Source of the DNA: Actinomycetota bacterium
GTDB taxonomy: Bacteria > Actinomycetota > Actinomycetes > S36-B12 > UBA10799
Assembly (NCBI GenBank): GCA_020636995.1
Contig: JACJWU010000004.1
Coordinates: forward strand, 248,001 to 312,000
DNA length: 64,000 nt
Direction of reading: 5' to 3'
Program-made: the position numbers and the translations under genes
Notes under the pieces: generated by a model
Seen by the model: only the letters and a program-made list of their open reading frames with translations
What the model was told of the DNA's origin: nothing
Database searches by the model: none
Part shown: in pieces, positions 51,396 to 59,762 of the stretch
Layout: every line of letters starts with the position of its first letter
Numbering within the stretch: the first letter of the stretch is position 1

Positions 51396-53063
51396 ATGCC
51401 GGACTTCCGATACGTCGACATGCTCCCCAAGGGCGAGGACGAGACCCCCTACCGATTGATCACCACCGACGGGATCGAGGTGGTCGACCTCGGGGGTCGG
51501 CAGTTCCTCCAAGTCTCGCCGGAGACGCTGCGGACGGTGACTTTCGAGGCGATGCGCGACATCCAGCACCTGTTGCGGCCGGGGCATCTGCAGCAACTGC
51601 GGAACATCCTCGACGATCCGGAGGCGTCGGCCAACGACCGCTTCGTGGCGCTCGATCTGCTGCGCAACGCCAACATCGCCGCCGGCGGCGTGCTGCCGAT
51701 GTGCCAGGACACAGGCACCGCGATCATCTCCGGCAAGCGTGGGCAGCGAGTGCTCACCGAAGGTCCCGACGAGGTGGCACTGTCACAGGGCGTGTACGAC
51801 GCCTACCAACAGTTGAACCTGCGCTACTCGCAGATGAGCCCGCTGAACATGTGGGAAGAGATCAACACCGGGACGAATCTGCCTGCGCAGATAGAGATCG
51901 CCGCGGACAGCAAGCCCGGTCACGAATTGCAGTACGAGTTGTTCTACATGGCCAAGGGCGGCGGCAGCGCGAACAAGTCCTACCTGTTCCAGGAGACCAA
52001 GGCCGTCCTCAATCCGGAGACGTTCCGGACGTTCCTCGACTCGTCGTTGCGTGCGCTGGGAACCGCGGCGTGTCCGCCCTACCACCTCGGCATCGTCGTC
52101 GGGGGCACGAGCGCCGAGTTCGCGCTGAAGACGGCCAAGTACGCCTCAGCGCGGTACTACGACACCCTGCCCACCCACGGTGGCCCCGACGGCAACGGCT
52201 ACCGCGACGTGGAGATGGAACAGGCGGTCCTCGAACAGACCCGCGAGTTCGGGATCGGCGCTCAGTTCGGCGGCAAGTACTTCTGCCACGACGTGCGGGT
52301 GATCCGCCTTCCCCGGCACGGCGCCAGCGCTCCCATCGCGATCGCAGTGAGTTGTTCGGCCGACCGGCAGGCCCTGGCAAAGATCACACCGGAGGGCGCG
52401 TTCCTCGAGGAACTGGAACGAGATCCCGCGCACTTCCTACCCGAGGTGACCGATGAGCACCTCGACGACGACGTGGTGTCCATAGACCTGAACCGCCCGA
52501 TGCCGGAGGTCCTCAACGACCTGCACCGTCTCCCGGTGAAGACCCGGGTGAGCCTCACGGGCACGCTGGTCGTGGCGCGCGACATCGCCCACGCACGGAT
52601 CAAGGACCTGCTGGACAAGGGCCACCCGATGCCGCAGTACATGAAGGACCACCCTGTCTACTACGCCGGACCGGCCAAGACCCCCGAAGGCTACGCGTCG
52701 GGGTCGTTCGGACCCACGACCGCGGGGCGCATGGACTCCTACGTCGATCAGTTCCAGAAGGCCGGCGGGTCGATGATCATGCTGGCCAAGGGCAACAGGT
52801 CGAAGCAGGTCACGAAGGCCTGCCAGGACAACGGTGGCTTCTACCTCGGTTCGATCGGTGGACCCGCGGCGCGCTTGGCGCAGGACTGTATCCGCAAGGT
52901 CGAGGTGCTCGACTTCCCCGAGCACGGCATGGAGGCCGTGTGGCGCATCGAGGTCGAGAACTTCCCGGCCTTCGTGGTGGTCGACGACAAGGGCAACGAT
53001 TTCTTCGCCGAGACCATGCGCCCCATCGCCACCCGGATACCGGTGGGTCCGCCTGCGGACTGA
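51396..53063 (+). CDS. Class I fumarate hydratase (4Fe-4S)
   Basis: 555 residues with both fused fumarase halves. Likely cluster ligands are Cys103 (MCQDTGTA), Cys226 (TAACPPYH) and Cys320 (VSCSADRQ). Oxygen-sensitive hydratase of the TCA cycle, with gltA in this window; many actinobacteria, including mycobacteria, use class II instead. TAGGCT (51384-51389) is 6 nt before the ATG. The stop codon is the first triplet of a tandem repeat array. Confidence 0.95.
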   Translation: MPDFRYVDMLPKGEDETPYRLITTDGIEVVDLGGRQFLQVSPETLRTVTFEAMRDIQHLLRPGHLQQLRNILDDPEASANDRFVALDLLRNANIAAGGVLPMCQDTGTAIISGKRGQRVLTEGPDEVALSQGVYDAYQQLNLRYSQMSPLNMWEEINTGTNLPAQIEIAADSKPGHELQYELFYMAKGGGSANKSYLFQETKAVLNPETFRTFLDSSLRALGTAACPPYHLGIVVGGTSAEFALKTAKYASARYYDTLPTHGGPDGNGYRDVEMEQAVLEQTREFGIGAQFGGKYFCHDVRVIRLPRHGASAPIAIAVSCSADRQALAKITPEGAFLEELERDPAHFLPEVTDEHLDDDVVSIDLNRPMPEVLNDLHRLPVKTRVSLTGTLVVARDIAHARIKDLLDKGHPMPQYMKDHPVYYAGPAKTPEGYASGSFGPTTAGRMDSYVDQFQKAGGSMIMLAKGNRSKQVTKACQDNGGFYLGSIGGPAARLAQDCIRKVEVLDFPEHGMEAVWRIEVENFPAFVVVDDKGNDFFAETMRPIATRIPVGPPAD

Positions 53064-53167
53064 GGGCGGCGCCCCGGCCGCACCCGATTGTGGCGTGAGG
53101 GCGGCGCCCCGGCCCGCACCCGATTGTGACGTGAGGGCGGCGCCCCGGCCCGCACCCGATTGTGACG
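53061..53167. repeat. 36-bp tandem repeat at the fumarase stop codon
   Basis: Three head-to-tail units (53061-53095, 53096-53131, 53132-53167; 35, 36 and 36 bp), each with GGGCGGCGCCC, which folds on itself. The first unit includes the fumarase TGA, the last runs into the left arm of a family 3 element. No ORF. Confidence 0.9.
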
Positions 53168-53276
53168 TTGTTGCGACCCCGGGGACCCCGTTTGTGATGA
53201 AGGTGCTGGGTTCGAGCGCGCAGACCGAGCACCTTCGTCACAAACCGCCTCGGGGAGGTCGCAACAACGTCACAAA
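53158..53276. repeat. Intergenic inverted-repeat element, family 3, copy 3
   Basis: Nested pairs: A (53158-53178) with A' (53257-53276) and B (53191-53208) with B' (53228-53244). The B arms match copies 1 and 2; the outer arms vary (TTGTGACGTTGTTGCGACC). Between convergent genes. A related single motif, GATTGTGACGTTGTCGCAAC, is also seen at about 8474-8493. Confidence 0.85.
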
Positions 53277-53361
53277 CGCCACAAGAACCCGTATGGACGG
53301 CCACCAGACACACCAAAGCCCCCGCATCCCAAACATGCGGGGGCTTGCTGGTGGGGTTGGA

Positions 53362-53877
53362 TCAGTACCAGCCCTTGCTCTGGAAAGCTCTCCAGGCGCC
53401 GTTGGGGGTGCCGTAACGGCCCTTGATGTAGGACAGGCCCCACTTGATCTGCGTCTCGGGGTTCGAGCGCCAGTTCTTGCCGTGGCTGGCCATCTTGCCG
53501 CCGGGCAGCGCCTGCGGGATGCCATGGGCGCCGGACGAACTGTTGTGCGCGTGCTGGCTCCAGCCGGACTCGCGGTTCCACAGGTTCACCAGGCTGCGAC
53601 GCTGCTTCTTGCCCCAGCCGTACTTGTACTGCATGTACTGCTTGGCGTACCACTGGTTGTACTTCTTGGTGCCGAACTTGTACGGCGCCCGGCTGCGCGA
53701 CGGGGCCTTGGCCCGGGCGGAGCGCTTCTCCTTGCCCTTGGCCGTGACGGTCGAACTCGCCGTGGTGTCAGTCGTGTTGGGAACGGTCTCGGTCGCCAGT
53801 GCCGGCGCGGCGGCCAGGCCGAGCATCAGCGGCATGCTGAGCGCAGCGGCGGTGGCGCGGGTCTTGTGCGAAATCAT
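53362..53877 (-). CDS. Secreted transglycosylase-SLT-like protein 1
   Basis: 171 residues. Signal peptide to about 29, Ser/Thr/Lys linker, then a lysozyme-like C-terminal domain: LWNRESGWSQHAHN (candidate catalytic Glu), GAHGIPQALPG, NPETQIKWGLSYI, ending GWY. Cleaves or remodels peptidoglycan, comparable to Rpf/SLT-like actinobacterial proteins. First of three paralogs in a row; CRP-like site 68 bp upstream of the ATG. Order of the copies suggests tandem duplication. Confidence 0.88.
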   Translation of the reverse strand: MISHKTRATAAALSMPLMLGLAAAPALATETVPNTTDTTASSTVTAKGKEKRSARAKAPSRSRAPYKFGTKKYNQWYAKQYMQYKYGWGKKQRRSLVNLWNRESGWSQHAHNSSSGAHGIPQALPGGKMASHGKNWRSNPETQIKWGLSYIKGRYGTPNGAWRAFQSKGWY

Positions 53878-53944
53878 GCGGATATCTCCTGAGGGTCGGT
53901 TTCTCTCGCACCTCAGTGATGCCCTCGGTCAGGGCAGGCGAATC

Positions 53945-53958
53945 GTGAGCCGGGTCAC
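53945..53958. promoter_or_regulatory. CRP/GlxR-like site before transglycosylase gene 1
   Basis: GTGA-GCCGGG-TCAC; read on the minus strand the left half is complete (TGTGA). Centre about 75 bp before the start codon of the gene at 53877. Confidence 0.6.
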
Positions 53959-53971
53959 ACCGGGGATCGGC

Positions 53972-54406
53972 TCAGTACCAGTGGTGCCGCTTCCAGAACG
54001 CCCAGGCCTTCACGGGCGATCCGTAGCGCTCCTTGATGTAATCCAGGCCCCAGTCGATCTGGGTCTCAGGATTGGTCCGGTAGTCCTTGCCGTGTGTGCG
54101 CATCTTGCGCGCCGGCAGGGACTGCGGGATCCCCCACGCGCCGGACGACGGGTTCACGGCCTTGTGGTTCCAACTCGATTCCCGGTACCACAACTGCTTG
54201 AGTGCTCGGAACTGTCGCGGTCCCCAGCCGTAGCGGATGGCCGATGCCTGCTTGGCATACCACTGCGAGTAGGCGATGGTCCCGAAGCGCGCAGGTGCTT
54301 CCGAGCGACTGGGCCGGGGCAGGTCCCGGCTGTCTGCCTGTGCAGCCACCGGTGCGGCCAGCAGGGCGGCGGAGGTGAAGGCGATGGCGAGGCGACGTGC
54401 GGTCAT
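53972..54406 (-). CDS. Secreted transglycosylase-SLT-like protein 2
   Basis: 144 residues. Signal peptide MTARRLAIAFTSAALLAAPVAAQA, short linker, then the same lysozyme-like domain: LWYRESSWNHKAVN, GAWGIPQSLP, NPETQIDWGLDYI, ending HWY. Shorter linker and more diverged than copies 1 and 3. ATG 54406 fits the signal peptide; upstream frame is noise. A CRP-like site lies about 230 bp upstream. Confidence 0.87.
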   Translation of the reverse strand: MTARRLAIAFTSAALLAAPVAAQADSRDLPRPSRSEAPARFGTIAYSQWYAKQASAIRYGWGPRQFRALKQLWYRESSWNHKAVNPSSGAWGIPQSLPARKMRTHGKDYRTNPETQIDWGLDYIKERYGSPVKAWAFWKRHHWY

Positions 54407-54635
54407 ATCAACCCACTGCTCAGGCGCTCCGGATCGAGGTGCGCTCACGGACCCGTGGTCGGCGTCACCGCAGCCCGGCTCGATCCGCCGGAAGCATGCC
54501 GCTGGGACGCTACTGGTGGTGATGGCGGGCCCGCTAGACCGCTCCCAGACGGCATCAGCGCGGTTCCGCACCCCACACGGGCACTTCTCACTACCCACCT
54601 TCCTGACACCACGGATCATGTGCAGCAGTCCCGGC

Positions 54636-54649
54636 GTGACATACATCAC
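54636..54649. promoter_or_regulatory. CRP/GlxR-like site before transglycosylase gene 2
   Basis: GTGA-CATACA-TCAC, a perfect half-site pair with an A/T-rich centre, in the 280-bp gap between genes 2 and 3. It is 38 bp after gene 3's stop and about 230 bp before gene 2's start. Nothing else notable in this gap. Confidence 0.55.
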
Positions 54650-54686
54650 TGTTCGTGGGGGCAATTCGGGCGTATCCGACAGTTCG

Positions 54687-55250
54687 TCAGTACCAGCCGC
54701 GGGAATGCGACGAGGCGAGCGCCCCTGCCGGGCTTCCGTACACGGCGTCGATGTAGGACAGGCCCCACTTGATCTGCGTCTCGGGGTTGGTGGCCCAGTC
54801 GGCTCCGTGCGAGCCCATCTTCGAGCCGGGCAGCGCCTGCGGGATGCCGTGCGCCCCTGACGAACTGTTGTGCGCGTGCTGGCTCCAGCCGGACTCACGC
54901 TGCCACAGTTGTTCCAGCGCCGAGAACTGGTCGGCACCCCATCCGTACTTCTGCTGCATGTACGCCCGCGCGAACCACTTGTTGTACGCCACAGTGCCGA
55001 ACTCGTAGGGGGATGCACTGCGAGTCGCGCGCTGATGACGGTCGGCGTGGTCCGCGGCTGCGCGCCACACCTTGGGGCCGGGCAAAGCGGTCGACGTGCT
55101 CTTCTGGGCCGGGGCGCTCAGCTTCACTGAGGCAGCGACCCCGATGGACTCCACGGCCGGTGCGGCACTCTGCGTGGCGAAGAGCAGCACCGTGGCCGGC
55201 ACCGCGACAGCGAGGACGCCGATTCCGACGCGGATGGGACGTGCTGGCAT
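54687..55250 (-). CDS. Secreted transglycosylase-SLT-like protein 3
   Basis: 187 residues. Signal peptide/anchor helix (VGIGVLAVAVPATVLLFA), linker of about 60 residues, then the domain: LWQRESGWSQHAHN, GAHGIPQALPG, NPETQIKWGLSYI, ending GWY; closest to copy 1. ATG 55250 follows GGAGG. CRP-like site 57 bp upstream. Confidence 0.88.
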   Translation of the reverse strand: MPARPIRVGIGVLAVAVPATVLLFATQSAAPAVESIGVAASVKLSAPAQKSTSTALPGPKVWRAAADHADRHQRATRSASPYEFGTVAYNKWFARAYMQQKYGWGADQFSALEQLWQRESGWSQHAHNSSSGAHGIPQALPGSKMGSHGADWATNPETQIKWGLSYIDAVYGSPAGALASSHSRGWY

Positions 55251-55306
55251 GCGTGACCTCCAGAGGGACTCTGGAGATACATGCCCGCATGGCCGGCACG
55301 GCAAGC

Positions 55307-55320
55307 GTGAGACGGCTCAC
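55307..55320. promoter_or_regulatory. CRP/GlxR-like site before transglycosylase gene 3
   Basis: GTGA-GACGGC-TCAC followed by A, so the right half is the full TCACA. 57 bp before the ATG at 55250 and 15 bp after the phoH2 stop at 55336 in map order. Confidence 0.6.
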
Positions 55321-55335
55321 AGGCGCGCCGATCGG

Positions 55336-56637
55336 TCAGTGCGGGAAGTCCTCGAGCAGGTCGGTGACCAACGCTGCGATCGGTGAGCGTTCCGACCGGG
55401 TGAGCGTGACGTGGGCGAAGAGCGGATGCCCTTTGAGCCTCTCAACCACAGCGACGACACCGTCGTGCCGGCCGACGCGCAGGTTGTCACGCTGCGCCAC
55501 GTCGTGGGTCAGGACCACCCGGGAGTCGCGGCCTACGCGACTGAGCACCGTGAGCAGGACGTTGCGTTCCAAGGACTGGGCCTCATCCACGATGACGAAG
55601 GCGTCGTGCAGCGACCGGCCGCGGATGTGGGTGAGAGGCAGGACCTCCAGCATGTCCCGGTCGACGATCTCGTCGACAACCTCCTGGGTGGTCACCGCCT
55701 GCAGGGTGTCGTGGACCGCCTGTGCCCAGGGACCCATCTTCTCGTGTTCGGTGCCGGGGAGGTACCCGAGTTCCTGTCCACCCACCGCATACAGCGGGCG
55801 GAAGACCACCACCTTCCGGTGCTGGCGGCGTTCGAGGACGGCCTCGAGACCCGCGGTCAACGCCAGGGCGCTCTTGCCCGTGCCTGCCCGGCCGCCCAGC
55901 GACACGATGCCGATGCTGGGGTCGAGCAACAGGTCGAGGGCGATGCGCTGCTCGGCACTGCGGCCGTGCAACCCGAACGCCTCCCGATCCCCGCGCACCA
56001 GGCGCACCTGCTTGCCTTCGGTGACCCTGCCCAGGGCCGACCCCGTGTCGCTGGTCAGGATCAGTCCTGTGTGACACGGCAGGTCGCGCGCCTCGTCCAG
56101 ATCGCAGACCTCCAAGCGGTACAGGTCGTCGATCCAAGGAGTACTGACGTCGACCTCCTCGATGCCGCTCCATTCGCTGGCCGACGCCAACTCGGCGCGG
56201 TACTCCTCCGCGATGAGGCCCACCGCCGAGGCCTTGACCCGCAGCGGGAGGTCCTTGGAGACCACCACCACGTGATGGCCCTCGGCCGCCAGGTTCCGGG
56301 CGACCGCGAGGATGCGGGTGTCGTTGTCGCCGATCTGGAAACCGCTCGGCAAGATCGACGGGTCGGCGTGGTTGAGTTCCACCCGCAGCGTTCCACCGCT
56401 GTCCAGCGGCACCGGTTCATCGAGCCGGCCGGCCTCGACACGCAGGTCGTCGAGCAGGCGAAGGGCGGTACGCGCGAAGTACCCGAGCTCGGGGTGCGTG
56501 CGTTTGCCCTCCAGTTCCGTGATCACGATCGCCGGAATCACCACTTCATGCTCATCGAACCGCAGGATCGCGTGTGGGTCCGAGAGAAGAACGCTGGTGT
56601 CGATGACGTAGGTACGGAATGGGTAGTCAAAGGGCAC
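55336..56637 (-). CDS. PhoH2: PIN-PhoH RNA helicase/RNase
   Basis: 433 residues. N-terminal PIN domain (VIDTSVLLSDP near 11, ELEGKRTHPE, DNDTRILAVA: acidic RNase residues) and C-terminal PhoH ATPase (Walker A GRAGTGKSA near 250, Walker B VIVDEAQSLE near 345). Mycobacterial PhoH2 unwinds and cuts RNA. GGAGG precedes ATG 56637. No antitoxin-like small ORF (phoAT) is seen upstream. Confidence 0.93.
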   Translation of the reverse strand: MPFDYPFRTYVIDTSVLLSDPHAILRFDEHEVVIPAIVITELEGKRTHPELGYFARTALRLLDDLRVEAGRLDEPVPLDSGGTLRVELNHADPSILPSGFQIGDNDTRILAVARNLAAEGHHVVVVSKDLPLRVKASAVGLIAEEYRAELASASEWSGIEEVDVSTPWIDDLYRLEVCDLDEARDLPCHTGLILTSDTGSALGRVTEGKQVRLVRGDREAFGLHGRSAEQRIALDLLLDPSIGIVSLGGRAGTGKSALALTAGLEAVLERRQHRKVVVFRPLYAVGGQELGYLPGTEHEKMGPWAQAVHDTLQAVTTQEVVDEIVDRDMLEVLPLTHIRGRSLHDAFVIVDEAQSLERNVLLTVLSRVGRDSRVVLTHDVAQRDNLRVGRHDGVVAVVERLKGHPLFAHVTLTRSERSPIAALVTDLLEDFPH

Positions 56638-56829
56638 GCTCGGCCTCCGTTTCCACCGAACCCGGCACAGGTCCGGTATGCGCCGACACTAGGGGCGCCA
56701 ACAGCGCACACGGGTAACGCCACGCCGACGACCCGCAACGTTTACCTGAACGGTTGGGTCCGGGCGGCGGCCGCGAGGGTGCCGCCCGGAGGGAGGTGCC
56801 CGGCATCCGGGTTGACTACTGCCCGCCGA

Positions 56830-56973
56830 GCGTACAGAACTGGTTGGCGACTGCGCGCAGAGGTGAACCCCCACCCAGTAACACGCGGCATGCGGGGCTG
56901 AATCCACCGGATTCACGGCGTGTCGCGTACGGAAGTGGTTGCGGCTGTGGGCCCCTCAACCAGTTCCGTACGC
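56830..56973. repeat. Intergenic inverted-repeat element, family 1, copy B
   Basis: Left arm 56830-56847, middle direct arm 56925-56943, right inverted arm 56957-56973, and inner boxes CACCCAGTAACACGC and GGCGTGTCGCG in the same order as copy A at 5847-5980. Lies 24 bp after the uppS stop. Arms are conserved while bases between them differ, as expected of a structure under selection or of an element with conserved ends. The gap 56638-56997 contains no gene. Confidence 0.85.
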
Positions 56974-56997
56974 ACCGCGCGCGTGAACGGGGTCGCC

Positions 56998-57759
56998 TCA
57001 GTTGCCGAACCGGCGCTGCCGGTCGGCATAGGCGCGCATGGCCCGCAGGAAATCCACCCGCCGGAAGTCGGGCCAGTAGGCCTCGCAGAAGTAGAACTCC
57101 GAATGGGCGCTCTGCCACAGCAGGAATCCGGACAGTCTCTGCTCCCCCGACGTGCGGATCACCAGATCCGGGTCCGGCTGTCCTCGGGTGTACAAGTGCT
57201 CGGCGATGTGCTCCGGTTCCAACACGGACGCCAGATCGTCCAGCGTGGTACCACGCTCGGCGTGCTCGGCGAGCAACGACCGCACCGCATCCACGACCTC
57301 ACGACGTCCGCCGTAACCGATCGCCACGTTCACGGTCATGCCGTCGATGTCCCGAGTAGCGGAATCCGCCTCCTTCAGAACGGTGGTCGTCTCAACGGGC
57401 AACAGATCGAGGGCGCCCACGGGGTGGATGCGCCACGCCCCGGTCGCGGCCAGCGCCTCGACGGTGTCGGTGATGATTCCGAGCAGTTGATGCAGTTCCT
57501 CCTGAGGCCGCGCAAGGTTGTCGGTCGACAGGAGCCACAAGGTGACCACCTCGACATCGACCTCGTCACACCAGCGCAGGAACTCGGCGATCTTCTCCGC
57601 ACCCGCACGGTGGCCCGTCGAAGCCGACGTGCCCTGCAAAGAGGCCCAGCGCCGGTTGCCGTCGAGGATCACACCGACATGGCGGGGGATGCGATCGGAG
57701 TCGAGGCCCGCGAGCAGTCGCCGCTCGTAGAGCGAGTACGCCATATCGCGCAGGCCCAT
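56998..57759 (-). CDS. Isoprenyl diphosphate synthase, UppS family
   Basis: 253 residues, cis-prenyltransferase. HVGVILDGNRRWA near 27 (catalytic Asp), GHRAGAEKI, LWLLSTDNLARP, and the late VIRTSGEQRLSGFLLWQSAHSEFYF near 205. Resembles the short-chain Z-FPP synthase Rv1086 type in having S-T-D-N and the linkage to mca/greA. Makes the polyprenyl carrier used in wall synthesis. Confidence 0.93.
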   Translation of the reverse strand: MGLRDMAYSLYERRLLAGLDSDRIPRHVGVILDGNRRWASLQGTSASTGHRAGAEKIAEFLRWCDEVDVEVVTLWLLSTDNLARPQEELHQLLGIITDTVEALAATGAWRIHPVGALDLLPVETTTVLKEADSATRDIDGMTVNVAIGYGGRREVVDAVRSLLAEHAERGTTLDDLASVLEPEHIAEHLYTRGQPDPDLVIRTSGEQRLSGFLLWQSAHSEFYFCEAYWPDFRRVDFLRAMRAYADRQRRFGN

Positions 57760-57829
57760 TGGCCACCTCCTTGCCCGCAGGGTACCCCGCGGGCAAGCCC
57801 GTCGGAGCGGCTTGTGACCCTAATGTCAC

Positions 57830-58612
57830 CTAGAAGTCGAGGCCGCCCTCATCCTCGTCATCCTCTTGTCTGCTGCGCCGCTTCTTGTGCCCCTTGCCCT
57901 TGTCGCGCAGGAGGAACTCGGCAGCGTCCACCACCGACACCTGGTCTGCGCGCTTGCCTCTGACGATCACCGCCGAGGTCCCCACCTGCAACGCGACCTT
58001 CGGCTTGTCCGTCGCGATCACCAGCGCCTTGCCGGAGTCGCGCAACTCCACAAGACGGTCGAGGCATGCGGCGCGGAACTCGCCGCCGCCCATGGTCGCG
58101 GTGTGGTCGAAGAGGAGGACCGGCACAGGTGCATGCATTGCGATGGCGAAGGCGATCTGATCCCGCACGGGTTTGCCGTAATCGTCCAAGGGACGATGCA
58201 GGAGACCCTCGACCTCGGCGGTCCTGGCCACCGGCTGCACCAGGTCCTCCACCTCGGCGTCGCTGAAGCCGTAGATCCCGGCCAGCAGGCGGATTGTCTG
58301 CTCGACGCTCAGCTCACGGACCCAGCGTGGCTGCGGACTGCTCAGCAGCAGCGACGCGTCCGGCAGACTCGCGGCACCGGTGTCCAGTGGCAGCATCCCC
58401 GCAAGTACCCGCAGCACAGCATTGGGCCGTACCGGATCACGGCTGACCAGCACCAGCGCCTGCCCGGCATCGACGTGAGCAGTCAGGCCCTGGAAGACCC
58501 AGTACGCCTCGCGCTCATGCGTGGAGGTCACCCGCGGCACTCCCTTGATGACCTGCTTCTTCTTCGTCAGCCGGATGCCCTGCACGCCGGCGTCGGTGAG
58601 TCCTGCCAGCAC
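57830..58612 (-). CDS. Degenerate ABC ATPase subunit (polysaccharide exporter type)
   Basis: 260 residues with the outline of a Wzt/TagH-like ATPase, but the key motifs are lost: where Walker A (GxxGxGKST) should stand, about residue 57, it reads SRDPVRPNAVLRVLAG; the signature region reads YGKPVRDQIAFAIAM; Walker B reads VPVLLFDH with no following Glu. The C-terminus is a charged tail (KGHKKRRSRQEDDEDEGG). It can hardly hydrolyse ATP by itself. GTG 58612 follows the permease stop by one base, so the pair is coupled. It may pair with another ATPase or be a regulatory subunit. Confidence 0.8.
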   Translation of the reverse strand: MLAGLTDAGVQGIRLTKKKQVIKGVPRVTSTHEREAYWVFQGLTAHVDAGQALVLVSRDPVRPNAVLRVLAGMLPLDTGAASLPDASLLLSSPQPRWVRELSVEQTIRLLAGIYGFSDAEVEDLVQPVARTAEVEGLLHRPLDDYGKPVRDQIAFAIAMHAPVPVLLFDHTATMGGGEFRAACLDRLVELRDSGKALVIATDKPKVALQVGTSAVIVRGKRADQVSVVDAAEFLLRDKGKGHKKRRSRQEDDEDEGGLDF

Positions 58613-58613
58613 G

Positions 58614-59402
58614 TCAGACCCTCCGCCGTAGATTCAGCCCGGCGCCATGCACCATCCAGAGCCCGGCCGCCAGAATGATGAGGATGACCCCGAACGACAG
58701 CGCGTAGTTGGGCCAAGGTTGCAGCACTTCGGGCCACACGGATGCGCGATAGAAGTCGAGCACGCCGTGGAACGGGTTGATGTACAACCACGGCTTCATC
58801 CATTCTGGGAAGTTCTTCTGCGACCACAGGATCGGACTGCCCCAGAAGAAGGCACGCGTGAGGATGGATGAGAACACCTCGATGTCTGGCCATCGCAACG
58901 CCAGCCCCGCCTCGAACAGCGCGAACCCGAGGCACAGCAGGAACTGCAACAGCATCGCCACGGGGAACAGAACGGTCCCCCACGTCAGGCTCGCCCCGCC
59001 GAAGATGATGAACGCCAGGATGATCGGGATGGAGAGGATGAACTCGAACATCCCGACCAGAACGATGCGCAGCGGCCAGGTAGCGGGCGGCAGGGGGCTG
59101 CTCTGAAGGACGTCGCCGAACCTCCGGAAGGATCGCGGGCTGCGGCGGATGGTCTGCGACAACCAGGTGAACGGGTAGATGCCGGTGATCAGGAAGACGA
59201 TGAACGGCTGCAGACCGATTCCGCGCCCCCCGGCGAAGATGAACGAGAACACCGCCCACATGAGCACCGCGAGCAGGAACGGCTCACCGAGGGTCCAGAT
59301 GAAGCCGAGCCGGTAGCGGCGATAGAGGAACTTCAGATCCTGACGGACCATGAGGCCGATCGTCCGGCGCCTGCTCGGCAGGGCCGCGATACCGGAGATC
59401 AT
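58614..59402 (-). CDS. ABC-2 polysaccharide/teichoic acid export permease
   Basis: 262 residues, six helices; RQDLKFLYRRYRLGFIWTLGEPFLL near 20-45 and WLYINPFHGVLDFYRAS near 210 are typical of RfbA/TagG-type permeases. Exports lipid-linked glycans. TAGCAT (59414-59409), overlapping the DUF3817 stop, lies 6 nt before the ATG. Its ATPase partner is degenerate (see 57830-58612). Confidence 0.9.
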   Translation of the reverse strand: MISGIAALPSRRRTIGLMVRQDLKFLYRRYRLGFIWTLGEPFLLAVLMWAVFSFIFAGGRGIGLQPFIVFLITGIYPFTWLSQTIRRSPRSFRRFGDVLQSSPLPPATWPLRIVLVGMFEFILSIPIILAFIIFGGASLTWGTVLFPVAMLLQFLLCLGFALFEAGLALRWPDIEVFSSILTRAFFWGSPILWSQKNFPEWMKPWLYINPFHGVLDFYRASVWPEVLQPWPNYALSFGVILIILAAGLWMVHGAGLNLRRRV

Positions 59403-59411
59403 GCCCTGATG

Positions 59412-59762
59412 CTAGTTGTCCGCAGGTGCCGATTCGCCGCTGGACACAGTGGCCTTCTCAGGATGAGCCGCCATGTGCTCCTTGGCCCACCCTGTAGCTT
59501 TGTGCTCGGCGTAGAACGAGAAGAACGGGATCGTTCCGGCCAGCATCACCAGCACTGTGCGAGGAAAGACGTTCCATTTGCAGCGCAGCGCGAGATCCAG
59601 GACTGTGATCAGATAGATCATGAACATCCAGCCGTGCAAGACCGCCACCGGCGTATGGATGTCCCAGACGATCCGCAACGGGATGTGCACGAAGACCAGC
59701 AGGAGCAGCAGAACCCCGACCACGTAGGCCATGACGCGGTACCGCGTCAGTGCACCGGACAT
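59412..59762 (-). CDS. DUF3817 membrane protein
   Basis: 116 residues, three membrane helices (about 9-28, 42-60, 68-85) with HIPLRIVWDIHTPVAVLHGWMFMIYLITVLDL typical of the family; soluble tail of about 30 residues. Function unknown. The ATG overlaps the upstream stop by one base (TGATG). Confidence 0.87.
   Translation of the reverse strand: MSGALTRYRVMAYVVGVLLLLLVFVHIPLRIVWDIHTPVAVLHGWMFMIYLITVLDLALRCKWNVFPRTVLVMLAGTIPFFSFYAEHKATGWAKEHMAAHPEKATVSSGESAPADN

Noticed and set aside
53061..53167. CRISPR array
   Set aside because: 36-bp units without unique spacers; plain tandem repeat.
54409..55018. Upstream extension of transglycosylase gene 2 to 348 codons
   Set aside because: The extension is antisense-like text over gene 3; the signal peptide begins at 54406.
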